Assembly (NCBI GenBank): GCA_016508695.1
Contig: VNKQ01000009.1
Coordinates: 62,001-126,000 of the forward strand
DNA length: 64,000 bases
Origin: Hyphodiscus hymeniophilus
Taxonomy: Eukaryota; Ascomycota; Leotiomycetes; Helotiales; Hyphodiscaceae
Direction: 5' to 3'
Shown: positions 22,604-32,925 of the stretch, one piece after another
How positions within the stretch are numbered: position 1 is the stretch's first letter
Layout: every line of letters starts with the position of its first letter
Position numbers and translations under genes: made by a program
Notes under the pieces: generated by a model
Database searches by the model: none
Seen by the model: only the letters and a program-made list of their open reading frames with translations
Told to the model about the DNA's origin: nothing

Positions 22604-23513
22604 ATGGGCAATATCACCTACCAGGACAGCGTTTCTATCGCGGAGATTGCTGTATACTTGCCCGCTCTCATCATCGCCTGCTGCCTGGCTATTTGCCATG
22701 GATTTAGTCGCAATTCCGGATGGATATTCCTCATCGTCTTCTGCTTGGCTCGCATCATCGGACCTTGTATGCAGCTTGCAACCATCTCAAATCCCAGAAG
22801 CGTGGCGCTTTACACTGGCTCTGCCATCTTAAACAATGTCGGCCTCTCCCCCTCGAAATGGCTGCTCTGGGTTTTCTTTCACGCTTATTGTCTCCAATTT
22901 CGAAAACACATAAAACGACCGTACACCCAAGAATGATTCACGGCGCGCAACTCATTGTCTTAGTTGGCTTAATACTCGGCATCGTAAGAGACATCAATGC
23001 GAACGATGCCATCAAGAACGGTGCTCCTTACCATCCTGGAACTCTCAGCAAAGCCGGCACGGCTCTCATCGCCGTCTCCTACGTTCTCCTGGTCACTTTC
23101 TGCGCTTTCACATACTCCTCAGTCGAGCGCGCCGAACTAGGAGAGAAGCGTCTCTTCCTAGCAGTAGCTCTCTCTCTCTGACTTTCTTGGCCGTCCGCCT
23201 TATCTACTCCTGCTGTACCACATTCACCACCAAGAACGAGTTCAACTTACTCACTGGAAACGTGACGGTCCTGGTTTGCGCCGCTCTGCTTCCAGAGCTC
23301 ATTTCCGTTGTCATATTCGAGACTATGGGCTTGACCTTGCAAAAGACAGTGAAGGAGGAGCATATCGAGGCTGCACAGCCTACATGTCGCCAGAGTTCAG
23401 ACTCGGACAGTCCTATGGAAACAAAGAAGCAGAGTGGTGGTGACAGCGGTGATAATGTATTCCTCAATATTGCAAAGAAGACCATAATTGGGAGGATTGT
23501 TATGTCCCTTTAA
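22604..23513 (+). pseudogene. Seven-TM DUF7702-like membrane protein, frame broken twice
   Basis: Three consecutive reading frames together give one polytopic protein of about 300 residues. It begins MGNITYQDSVSIAE, contains the RNSGWIFLIVFCLARIIG segment typical of the family, and ends in a hydrophilic Ser/Lys-rich tail. Frame is lost first at the run of five C at 22848-22852, where one more C would restore SPLEMAALG. It is lost again at the CT repeat 23168-23179, where removing one CT would restore ALSLTFLAVRLIY. Both lesions lie in slippage-prone tracts, so either true decay or assembly error is possible. DUF7702 proteins are fungal 7-TM proteins without a known role. I assign the family from memory of its N-terminal pattern. 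Confidence 0.75.
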
Positions 23514-24399
23514 AGGCCAACAATGATCCTGGTGCACGAACAGTTTGGAGACACGTGCGTAGAATTTTCGATCTCGTCTTCATGGAAATGCTTTTTCATA
23601 GAGACCCATACTATTTTGTTTCTGAGGAGGAAAAATAATCGGGTTAGTTGAACTGACATTAAGTGGACAGTATAGCGATAGCTCTTCCTAATCTAATGAA
23701 AGATATCAAACGTGGTTTCCAGATGTTAGAAAAAAAGTCAAATATTTCATGTGCTCTATATTCTTTTATAAAAGTTTTCTTGCGAATATAAGATACAGCA
23801 TTTCCTAATTTTGGTGCTGGATCTGATGGAGCAGAGGAACCAGAGGGGCTCGAGGGGTTCTCGAAGTACCCTAAGAAAAGAGCTTATTGACTAAGTACTC
23901 GAGAGATTTCCTTGACTTTGCTGCGCCTATTGTCGCGTATATGGTGAAATCGAACAATTATGCTTGCTACCTGTAGGGTCAAGTCTTGAGAAGATCGCTC
24001 GAGGCACCTGTGGCATATACTTGTACGTCGTCTTTGTAGGTCCAAGTTTTATGCCTTTTGGGATATTCGGCTTATACGACTCGGTACTAAGTTGTCTTTG
24101 TCCAGAGTTTAGGAAGCTACTAGTTACGTATCCCACGCAGTCCATAATAGCGCTTATCAATCTCGAGTTAAGTCACTAGCAGATCTTCAGTGGCTTCTTT
24201 TTCATAGGATCGTGCGTGCTTTGACTATTACAGGGTCTGGCTAGTTACCTACAGCGACGAGCACCTTCTTTTGTCGCTAGCCCTCCCACTTCTCCCATCA
24301 ACTCTTTACCTCTTAGTTCTTTCCTGCCGAATACCTCTAACACATGAGTCTCCCTCTGCTCTTAAAGCTCTTTTCTTTTTTCTTGGAATAGAATTAGTC
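23514..24399. other. Intergenic region
   Basis: The 3' flank of the DUF7702-like gene. Short ORFs only, none with family resemblance. Confidence 0.4.
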
Positions 24400-24720
24400 A
24401 ATTATAGCCTACCAAATTCTTTATTCCTAATAATGTCTGTGCCGCGGCCTAGCTAAGTAACTCCAATAGTATAATTGTTGCTATTAAAGAAAGTAACAAT
24501 ACTATTTTTGTAGTAACGAGTTTAGTAAGGGTATAGAGGTATGGTATTTATGTTATAGCTATTGTCTTATGCGTGACTCGTTAATAAATAATAAAGAAAT
24601 TAAATAAATAATATGAATAGATAATACTTAGTTTCGCGCATGTAAGTAAAACACGAGACTTCTAATCTATCAAGGAATCAAGTAATACTTTCGATGAGGG
24701 AAAAGTTACTAAGTGTTCAT
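24400..24720. repeat. AT-rich tract, possible relic of a mutated repeat
   Basis: About 320 bases with strongly raised A/T and many TA steps (for example the TAATAAATAATAAAGAAAT region near 24580-24600), between normal-composition flanks. No ORF, terminal repeat or poly-A structure was found. The composition resembles repeat-induced point mutation of an old transposon, but no parent element can be named from this window. Confidence 0.4.
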
Positions 24721-25408
24721 TTAACAATCTTGACATCCGCGCTCCTTCCAGCACAGCAACGGCTTTGGGGGAGGGCGTCTAAATGCACCTATTTGAGAAG
24801 CACTCAAATGGTGATCAACGATTCGGCATCTCGAAAGGCACGATAAATGGAAGAGGAAGCCAGCACCAGGCATTTCAATGATTTGACATCCGGCAGTGCT
24901 CGCATGACTGCCTGTTTTTATCTCGATGGGAAAGGCCTCGAAGAGGGGCTTGGCGTTCGCGGGGTGTAAAACCATGCTGGCGGCGGTTGTACTCGTGATA
25001 TACTCGTAGTGAGATTTAAATTAAGCTAGGTATTCTTCTTCGGGTTAAAAACGGAGATACTAGAAAGCGAATATAGTATTTCAGGAAGAAGATGCGTGGA
25101 CGGGACGGTCCACTATTTACTATTCATACTCGCCCGCTCCCCTTTTTGCCTCATATTACTCGCCTTCGCTCACCCAGCAGTGGCGGTGAAGGTCTACTTT
25201 CCGAACAGGGACGGATTGATGCAGCTGAGAATTGATGTTAAATAACCAGCTGTGGTCTGCTGCTGCGAATGGTGTTCCTGGACGGATAAGGAATTCGGTA
25301 TGAGTCACGCAAAACCGGAGTTCACCAGGGTTAGATATTCCCCCCTGAATATGGCTTTTAGGCATGCACTTTCCAACAACGACAACGTGTTTCCGTTGGG
25401 AATGAGGA
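24721..25408. other. Intergenic region upstream of the GNAT gene
   Basis: Normal base composition returns. Minus-strand ORFs of 84 and 97 codons lack any recognisable domain and I do not call them. Confidence 0.4.
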
Positions 25409-25414
25409 TATAAA
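25409..25414 (+). promoter_or_regulatory. TATA box
   Basis: TATAAA, 81 bases upstream of the ATG at 25490, a plausible spacing for a filamentous-fungal core promoter. Confidence 0.45.
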
Positions 25415-25489
25415 ATCAATTCCTCCCTTGGCTTCTCTTTCTTTCCCATCTTCTTATGAATTTACCACTTGCTGGACCCGCCTTTGAAA

Positions 25490-26335
25490 ATGGAAGCAGC
25501 AACATCCATCTCCGCCTCCACTGCGATGGAGCAAACGCCCCTGCTCGGCGACATCACAGCCAAGCCCCCGAGGCAGAAGTTTGTTCTCCGGCCAGCACAT
25601 ATTTCCGATTTCCCAATCATGGCCGTCCACTCAAAGGAAGCATACTGGCTCTCGCCAGTCGCAAGGTATCTCTTCCCTGGAGCTGAAGCGCATCCAGAGG
25701 ACGTGGTCCGTTTGATGATCCAAGGGATCGAGAAACGCTTCGTCGCTGCAGACAGTCTTTCTCTTGTGGCGTGCGTCCCCGCTCAGGAAGGGCGGAGCGA
25801 GAAAGTCGTGGGGTGGGGCCAGTTTTCCCGCAAAGGGAGCGATATAGGCGCAAGGAACTTCGTGAAAAGCAAAGGATGGACTGTTCGAATAGAATTGTGG
25901 CTTCTGAGCTGGTGGTTCTGGACCTATAGCCTTGTTACCAATGCGATCTGGCCAGATCGTATCACTGATCGACAGGCTACGAAGAGTTTCGACGAGTGGG
26001 GCAGGGTGGACGATGAGAAATATTGGACTTCTCATCCGGAGCGACACGATCGATGGCATGCGCAAGCCGTCATTGTCAGTCCGGAATTTCAAGGGAAAGG
26101 AATTGGAAGACTTTTGATGGGTCATGTGATTGAAAAGGCGGAGCAGGAGATGGTACCAATAGGGCTGACAGCCAGCCCGCATGGAGAGAAACTGTATGAG
26201 AAGCTAGGATTTCAGAAGTTAGGGGACTTTTCCCAACGAGTGGCGGATCATGAGGGTGGTGGGATTATGATTTGGTATCCGGATGGATTTCAAGGGAAGA
26301 GACACGACGCCCGAGAGGCGACTGAAATGGCATAG
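25490..26335 (+). CDS. GNAT-family N-acetyltransferase
   Basis: A single-exon gene of 281 residues from the ATG at 25490. After about 30 variable residues, FVLRPAHISDFPIMAVHSKEAY opens the acetyltransferase fold. The acetyl-CoA-binding motif A is VIVSPEFQGKGIGRLLMGHV, with the Q-x-x-G-x-G loop, followed by motif B-like YEKLGFQKLGDF and a conserved EGGGIMIWYPDG end. Trp-rich and hydrophobic residues around 145-165 (LWLLSWWFW) are unusual and may line a substrate pocket or contact a membrane. Members acetylate small amines or protein N-termini; the substrate cannot be told. The large ORF on the opposite strand is a shadow. Confidence 0.88.
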   Translation: MEAATSISASTAMEQTPLLGDITAKPPRQKFVLRPAHISDFPIMAVHSKEAYWLSPVARYLFPGAEAHPEDVVRLMIQGIEKRFVAADSLSLVACVPAQEGRSEKVVGWGQFSRKGSDIGARNFVKSKGWTVRIELWLLSWWFWTYSLVTNAIWPDRITDRQATKSFDEWGRVDDEKYWTSHPERHDRWHAQAVIVSPEFQGKGIGRLLMGHVIEKAEQEMVPIGLTASPHGEKLYEKLGFQKLGDFSQRVADHEGGGIMIWYPDGFQGKRHDAREATEMA

Positions 26336-26466
26336 AAACGATAAGAGATGAACACATGCGTTTGAGGTGTAAGTGTTTCATATATCATAGATCATCATAA
26401 TTACAATCAAAACTATTTTCCCATCCAAATCAAGCAACTCCTATTCCCATCCTGCTCAATGCCCAT

Positions 26467-27866
26467 CTAATATGCACCTTTGGAGCCAGGGTACTTTGCA
26501 AACTGGCTAGTATCGATCGACGCCAGCTGAGGACAACTGAGCTCTGAGAGAACAGTGGCAAGAGCACTGTTGAGTTGCGAAAGCGGTTTCGTGATGGTGG
26601 AGAACAAGCCCTTAAGCAAATCAGGGGCTGCCTGCTGTGAGAACTGGAACGCAAAACACAACGCATTGTTCCCCTCAGCCAACGTTTGGAGATTATACAC
26701 GCCACCCGTGAGATCGGTGAGGTCAACTCCCGTGAAGCTATTGACTGTGCCTGTGTTGCCTCCAATGCTTAGAAACTGAGGGTACTCAAGAGCAGCGAGG
26801 TTCAAGTCGGTTGCGAAGAACGGAATAGTGTATTCGTCGCCAATTGCTCGTTTGTACCAATTTGTTGGAATTTTCTCTGTGCCTTCGGTCCATTGAAAGG
26901 ATCCTGGACTTCCAGTCACACCAAAGAACGACTTCAAGACCTCGCCATCCAAGTAGCCCTCTGGGTACTCGGAAGACTTGTTAGACATAAATCGGTATAT
27001 AAAGGTATAAGCTGCTGGCTGCACTGCTACACCCGAGAAAGGCCCATTGAAGAAGTTTGGGTTATTTGCGATGGATTGTTCGAATCGGCTTGCACGGAAG
27101 GGTGTGAGAGCTGTAAGGTCGTATCCATTCGGACCCAAAGGCAGTGCGTACATCTCTTCAAATTGAGAGATGATGACTTTGTAATCGTTGCCACTGTTGC
27201 GAGTAAGTATATTCCAGACAAAGCAGTGATTGATGTGCTACTTACTATTCATAGAGATCAGGCCGAGTGGGAGATACGTCGGATTCGTATTTATTGTGTG
27301 ACCCAGAGATACCTTGGGGTTTACCGAGAAGCCCAAGAGATCCCAACAAGCCCGACGGTGGAGGGCCGCCAATTGACCAAGATGTAAGATCTCCATCAAA
27401 TACGGCTCCATAAACAGAGAGAAATGTGGCCAGGTCGGTTCCCATGCCAAAAACTGCCGATTTCGTCAGATATAGGTACTTTGTTTCTTTGTTTCTTTGA
27501 AGAGTTAGGAAGATACTCACCATCATATGTCCCTTGTATGAATTGCGTTATGGTCGCAACACCGTTATGGGGAATGTAACCATGGTTTGCCATAGCATTC
27601 AAACCTGGGCAAGGCCCACGAAGATCCGAAGAAGTAGGAGCAACGTAGGCATATTTTCCAGTTGTGGAAACGTATTGTTTCGAGGCGTCAAATGTGGGAG
27701 GCAGGAGCTGTCGTCTTTCCTTTGCTTCTGACTCGATCGTAGCAGCAATTCCTGCGATCCTCCTTTTCTCTTCTTGACTAATTGACAAGTCAAACATACG
27801 AGAAGGAAATGCAACAACTTCTGTTGCACAAAGCGCAAGCGCCACAAGGCATACAGAGTATTTCAT
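26467..27866 (-). CDS. Secreted heme-thiolate peroxidase/peroxygenase (Peroxidase_2)
   Basis: Three exons, 27866-27521, 27453-27246 and 27193-26467, encode 426 residues. A signal peptide (residues 1-19, ending VVAFP) precedes a propeptide-like region. The proximal heme ligand lies in PCPGLNAMANHGYIPHNG, the PCP motif of chloroperoxidases and unspecific peroxygenases. The distal site reads SHNKYESDVSPTRPDLY, so the residues corresponding to the EHD/EGD motif are E-S-D here. Exon 3 opens with GNDYKVIISQFEEMYALP. The enzyme would use hydrogen peroxide to oxidise or oxygenate organic substrates outside the cell; the substrate is unknown. The length fits long peroxygenases. Splicing restores the frame exactly. 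Confidence 0.9.
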
Positions 27867-29247
27867 AGTGGCAAGATATGAATCTTTCTTCTCAGAAATG
27901 TTTATAGCAGTCGAAGGAGGGGTGCTATATATGTTGAAGATGGGAATGACTAAAATCTCTCTGTAGTGAACTAAGTCAACGGGAAGGCAAGAGCTGTCAC
28001 TGGAACATTTTTCGAATCAACACCGCTTGATCCTACTGGCTACACTCCAAAAATGTCATCCGGAATCGTACTTCCATACTGTGACAGCCACACCTTCTCT
28101 ACACACATCCAGATTTGACAAGAAGCAAAGGAGTTCCAAATCGAGGAGGTCAGAACAAGAGCCTCGGTCGACCCACCACACCAAGTGAGATCTCTGCACG
28201 AAATTGTACATTTGTCCGGGGAAGGAGGGGCGATGGCGTATTGTGTGACCCAATGCTGCTGGATGGGCGCCCAATAAGAGAATAGACATTCATAATTGGA
28301 CAGACACATGTGCTTGATGTGAGCGCGATGGGTTAATGATTCCAAGTCCCGGCTGCTAGTCGTTACTCTCCCGTAGGTATAGATCAATGAACTGGAACTC
28401 GGTATATACCTCCGCAAGGAGGAGGTTCTAGCTCGTAGCTACTCAATATAATCTACAGTAACATATATATAGCATTTGACTCCATGTCATTGATGGATGT
28501 CGATGAAGAGCGTCGCCTGCTTCAGGAGTAGATTTTCTATTACTACTCAACACCCAACGAGTTCGGAACTGGTGGAAGATACTCGCGTAATGACGAGCGT
28601 GGCTGTTTGTGGCTTTCGTGGCGCTGGGTTACCTGCGGACGTCAGTTCCCAATGAAGCTTAACTATCATCCCCGCTCTGCGGGGTTGAGGGGTCAGACTT
28701 CTACTTGTTAGAAGAGACCGAGGCACATAGTTCCCTTTCGTCTCCCTGGCATAATTCAACAAATCAGGCGTTGGCATTCCACCAGGCCTGCCCAGATTCA
28801 TTACCAAAGCAGCAGTCGGTACAGTGAGCGACTCGGCCAATTGCTGTTTTTGTGTCAAACTCTCTCGTCTAAGAGGGTGCGACACAAGGGACAACATCCC
28901 GTTTCATGACGATATCCATTCTCCGTGTTGTACTCACTCGAGAACTCGAATTGATGAATCCTATGGTGCTTTATCCTCATTTGTACAGTAGGATCAACCT
29001 CAGCGCCGTGGACGGCGACGGAGAGACTTTTATAGCCCCGCCTGAATTCTTCTAATCCAGTAACACAGGGAAGGGGACCGCATGTAGGTTTGTGGTTCAA
29101 TGAACTTCCGAGTGGTGCGAAACTGTTACTCAAAGTCAGATTTGATATCTCTGAAGAGAAAGCAAAATGGCTTCATTACCTTACCCCGATTATGTCGGCT
29201 ATTCTGAGAAAAAGGTCGGTTCCAACCAGCTGAGAGTGTTATATCGA
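27867..29247. other. Intergenic region of about 1.4 kb
   Basis: Contains the peroxygenase promoter and the 3' flank of the exonuclease-like gene. Minus-strand ORFs at 28547-28897 and 28855-29133 overlap. The second ends in a CCPLCRTLLDERV stretch with a C-x2-C pair but no full zinc-finger pattern. I do not call a gene. Confidence 0.4.
27926..27932 (-). promoter_or_regulatory. TATA-like element of the peroxygenase gene
   Basis: TATATAT about 60 bases upstream of the ATG at 27866. The short distance leaves room for only a short leader. Confidence 0.35.
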
Positions 29248-30278
29248 TTACCAAACAGGTCCCGCTGGCTCCTTTGATCTCCTGTCTCTAAGTTTCGGAC
29301 ACCTTTGAAGAAGTAGGGCAGATGGTTGCCGAAAGTCGAAAGATTGGCTCTGACAAGAATCTACATACTTTGGAGTTGGCTCACTCTCAGGCTGCTGAGC
29401 TAAATGATACTCATGTGCCCAGATGGTATGACGGGAAGCGAAGGGGTCAAGTAGGTGTCCAAAGTAAATCCAGCCACCGCAGCGGACTGGAAGCTGTCGA
29501 TTCTTAGCAACGGGCTTACTTACTCGAGAGTTAGGTGGGGATGCTATGCGCGGAAGTGGTTCGAGTCCAGTTGCTCTGATCTTTCCCAGTATTATCTTGG
29601 TACGCGCATCCAATAAATCAGACGTACGGTTGCTTTCCACAGCGATGCAAGCCATGAGTAGTGCTCGCAAGGTGAAGTTCGCATCATTCCCTGCAACATG
29701 GCATCCTTTGACGACCAGCTCAAGATTCGCTAGGAGGGATTTCAGACTATATTTAATCACGGTGGAAGCCTCGTCCTCTCCGTGCGGTGGCACGAGAATC
29801 GCTCGTGCTGCGTGTGAGGTATCAATATAGCCGAAAATCGAACTGTCAAAATCGAACCGAAGGGCTCGTAGTGTTTGGCAGTCTCCGCTAAGCCCGTGGC
29901 CCATCAACACAATATTACGAGATCGATCAAACAGTTTCTCCATTGAGGTCAAAAATTGGAAAGCTGGTCAAGCCAAATTGTCTCTCCGACGGGAAACTTC
30001 CGATCGACGTTTCTCCTCTCAAGCAAAGACCCTCAAAAGTCGAAGTTATATGTCATTAGCACATCTCTCGGTAGCTTTGAATGGTGATTCCGAGGGTCAA
30101 AGATGGATATTCCGGCTTGGGCAAGTACTTCATTGCGGCCAAAAGTGCCTGATGCCGCATGAGACTTAATCTGCTGCCCGTTTTCGAAGTCGAAACAAAC
30201 AAATAATACGTCCACGTATCTGTTCTCCTTCGCTGTATTCAAAATCTTGTCAGTGGATGGGAGGCCCACTACAAACAA
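29248..30278 (-). pseudogene. Gfd2/YDR514C-like DEDDh exonuclease-fold protein, interrupted
   Basis: The 5' part (30278-30036) carries FVCFDFENG, the first acidic D-x-E of a DEDD nuclease fold, then NEVLAQAGISIFDPRN. The 3' part (29952-29248) carries IVLMGHGLSGDCQTLRAL, DTSHAARAIL and the conserved HVAGNDANFTLRALLMAC block. These are successive motifs of one Gfd2/YDR514C-like RNase-H-fold domain. They are separated by an in-frame TGA at 30033-30035 and by a frame loss at the run of five A (plus strand, 29951-29955), where one more base would restore LSNFLTSMEKLF. The 5' end has no ATG in frame, so an upstream exon is probably missing from this model. Nuclease activity is presumed from the fold only. 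Confidence 0.7.
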
Positions 30279-30769
30279 GCGTCAGTGAGAGAGGCATGGA
30301 CAGAATAGTGGGGTTTGTCTCTACAGAGATCTACCAACTGCGCTGATGAGATGGTACTTGGTACCCTTAGAGTTGTACGGCTAGTGATGAAAGGGGTTAT
30401 AAGACTTGTGAGTTTTTTTATAAGATATTCAATTAAGATGCGAATGGGTTATATTGTCTACAATCACAATCTCGTATTTCCTCTACTCATCCTCAGACTT
30501 TCGCCGCCGCAAAACAAGCGCTCCAAAGGGCCAGAGGCCGCCCCTGAATTCTGAGTAGAATAATTAGGGATAAACTATATGCTTTCGCCAACGAAAAGCA
30601 ACACAATTGTTTCATTTCACATCTATGCTTCTAACAACACCTGCTTTTGTTTCTTGGACATGGACCAGTAGGCAATCTCGTTCGCGGATATCTCTTAGAC
30701 ACTGACTTACAGGCGAACAAGGTAGGGAGTATGAGAATGGGGTTTTATCAAGGTAGTCTTCGTCACATA

Positions 30770-30988
30770 AGAGGTTTGCTAGTAAATCGCTAATAAGTAA
30801 TCAAATTATATAAAAACTAATTACTAAAAAGTCAAATATGACTTTTTCCTCTTTTTATTTAAGCTATTCTACTTAGTAAACGTATAATACGTTTAGTAAT
30901 ATAAGCCTTATAATATAACTTATAATATAATCTTATCTTGTTATAACGCGGTCTTAATACCCCGCTAACGCAATACTAGCAAACCTCT
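30770..30988. mobile_element. 219-bp MITE-like element with 15-bp terminal inverted repeats
   Basis: AGAGGTTTGCTAGTA at 30770-30784 is repeated exactly in inverse orientation as TACTAGCAAACCTCT at 30974-30988. The interior is very AT-rich and full of small palindromes: 8-bp arms at 30826-30833 and 30840-30847, and 9-bp arms around 30886. There is also a near-perfect 12-bp direct repeat (TTATAATATAAC, TTATAATATAAT) around 30909-30932. No coding capacity. No clear target-site duplication: TA precedes the left end, and TA occurs two bases past the right end. This fits a non-autonomous DNA transposon remnant; no second copy was noticed in the window. Confidence 0.65.
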
Positions 30989-32042
30989 GGTATGAGCCTT
31001 TAGGCTATCTGACCCTGACAGGGAGTTACAACAGACAGTAGTCATCTCCCAAGTTTCCTGTTCCCACTATCTTCCCATACCTGTTCCTCTTTAAATCCCA
31101 TTCCTCGTTATCGCATGCACTCAGGCAGTGCTTTGTCGCATCTAGGATATTGTGTGATAAGCCATTCCATTGATCAAGAAATACTTGACATCCATTCCCA
31201 TATCAACCGAGACTGCAGCCAACGATTTCCCTGCATGCAGCGGCCTCGAGCCCATAGCAATGACTCTACACTCACTGCTTTCCCTCGGCATGGGCTTTCA
31301 CTCTTTCACAATTCTTTCTGGACAATGCTACGTTTCGCGAAAGTCGGTGATACGTAAGTCCCCCACCTTGCTCTTGTCAGCTATACTTTGGGCCATAATT
31401 CGATCCGCGTAAGGGAAAGATGCGTCCCTGATAATACGTCCAGAGTTGGGCCTATCTACGGAGATGAGAAGAAGATGAATTATGGTTCAGTATCTAGTGC
31501 TTTTGAGGATGCAATCGTGGAATCCTGCAATGTGTAGTCTATAAGAAGAGGGTGATGAGTTCGATAGTTGGTTCTGGGACTGCTGCATTGAAGATACGCA
31601 CCCATACGGATTGCTGGAGATGCGCGAGACTGAGTAAGTTCTACCTTCCGAAAGCACCCTTCCCCTATGATTCTTGCCAGGACTTGTCAAGATCCGAATT
31701 CTTGAAATGAAACTTTGTAGATTGTGAAAGAATGTTGCTCTGGTAACTGCTGGAATCGTCTTCTCAAGGCCGTCTAGTCTATCTTATGCCAAATCACCTC
31801 AACAGTGGCTGCGAAGACCAACCCATGACTCACTGGACCCGCGTCGTATCTGAACTCCTCATTCTGTAAGAAAGGAGCATGATAGCAAAACCCGACAGCC
31901 AGATTCTCGAAGCCCGTTGACCTCCCTTACTCAAATCTATGGACTAGTATCGATACTGTCCCCTAGGCGGTGTCCCGTTCGAAAAAGGGGCAGCAGGGAC
32001 CAACTTCTGGAAGTACCCAATGGTCAAGTCTTCACCGCCCTC
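30989..32042. other. Intergenic region
   Basis: ORFs up to 80 codons on the plus strand around 31115-31412 have no family resemblance. Nothing else was recognised. Confidence 0.4.
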
Positions 32043-32925
32043 CTAAAGACCCATTGCTTGAACCTTCGTTGGACTGGTTTTCCATGTCTCCATCTCATTC
32101 TTGTCGTGCATGTCTTCTTGGGTCTTAGCATCGGAATCAATGAGAGATGCAGAGACAGTTCTTTCGAGATATGCCACTTGGTCAATATATTGCTTGTAGG
32201 CGCCTGTTTGACTCGCCCCGTACTCGTGGCCCAGGTTATCTGCAAATGCACGGAAGTCGATCCGCTTTCGCATGGGGGATGTTTTGTTGAAACCACAGAA
32301 TAAAATCACTTTCTTCAGTGAACGAAGGCTCTCGCAGAAGCGTAGAACGGAACGTACGGAATGTACGTCGGTCGTTCCGGCCACAGCATTCGCGTAAGTA
32401 GAAAATGCCCGGGCTATGGTGATGTTCAGCGCAAGTGCCTGTAGGCCATTGTGGATAAAAATCGTCGTTTTGCTGTCCACCAATAGTCTGCATCAAAACG
32501 AGGGTATCGGCTGCCCAGTTGATGTAGATTTTGGGAGGAGCACAAAAGAACAAAGAACGGTTCTTATTGCTCAGATTGAACTCAACACCGAAGTCGAGCT
32601 TGTAGATCTGCAAGGCTTCGACTCGTGCTTCCCTATTGACATGTAGTATTGCCGGAGGAGGGGTTGTGGATCTGTAGGCGAATAGGTGCGTCTCGTCGCG
32701 GGAAGGTTGGCGGACAACATGAAAGTTTATATCCAGATGGCCAAAGACAACAAGATTTCGAGGCTCGGAAGAGGCTAGCCTCCAGATCAAAGTTCGTAGC
32801 TCGACAGGCAAGCGACGGAATAGTGTGAAGACTGGAGTCTGAGGCTCGTTATTGGCAGGAGGCTGCTGTGGCAGGTGGGTCGAGACATTGTGGGAGGTTT
32901 TCGCTTTCTTTGCCTTGCGCGCCAT
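32043..32925 (-). pseudogene. 2EXR-domain protein with a single frameshift
   Basis: The ATG at 32925 opens with a Lys-rich start. The 2EXR signature follows at about residues 33-110: FTLFRRLPVELRTLIWRLA, then PPPAILHVNREARVEALQIY. The frame continues through IYINWAADTLVL and is then lost near 32482-32487. From there the neighbouring frame supplies the family's C-terminal half (VDSKTTIFIHNGLQALALNITIARAF, ending at 32043). One extra base accounts for the change; there is no room for an intron. 2EXR proteins are abundant in filamentous ascomycetes and have no established function. Intact length would be about 295 residues. Confidence 0.75.

Noticed and set aside
25631..26182. 183-codon ORF antisense to the GNAT gene
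   Set aside because: No domain or start context; it is a shadow of a well-supported acetyltransferase frame.
28547..29133. Overlapping minus-strand ORFs, one ending with a C-x2-C motif like half a RING or zinc finger
   Set aside because: The second metal-binding half is absent and the two frames cannot be joined sensibly.
29556..29572. GGTTCGAGTCC resembling a tRNA B box
   Set aside because: No A box or pairable acceptor stem at tRNA distance, and the T-stem has a mismatch. The bases belong to the antisense strand of the exonuclease-like coding region.
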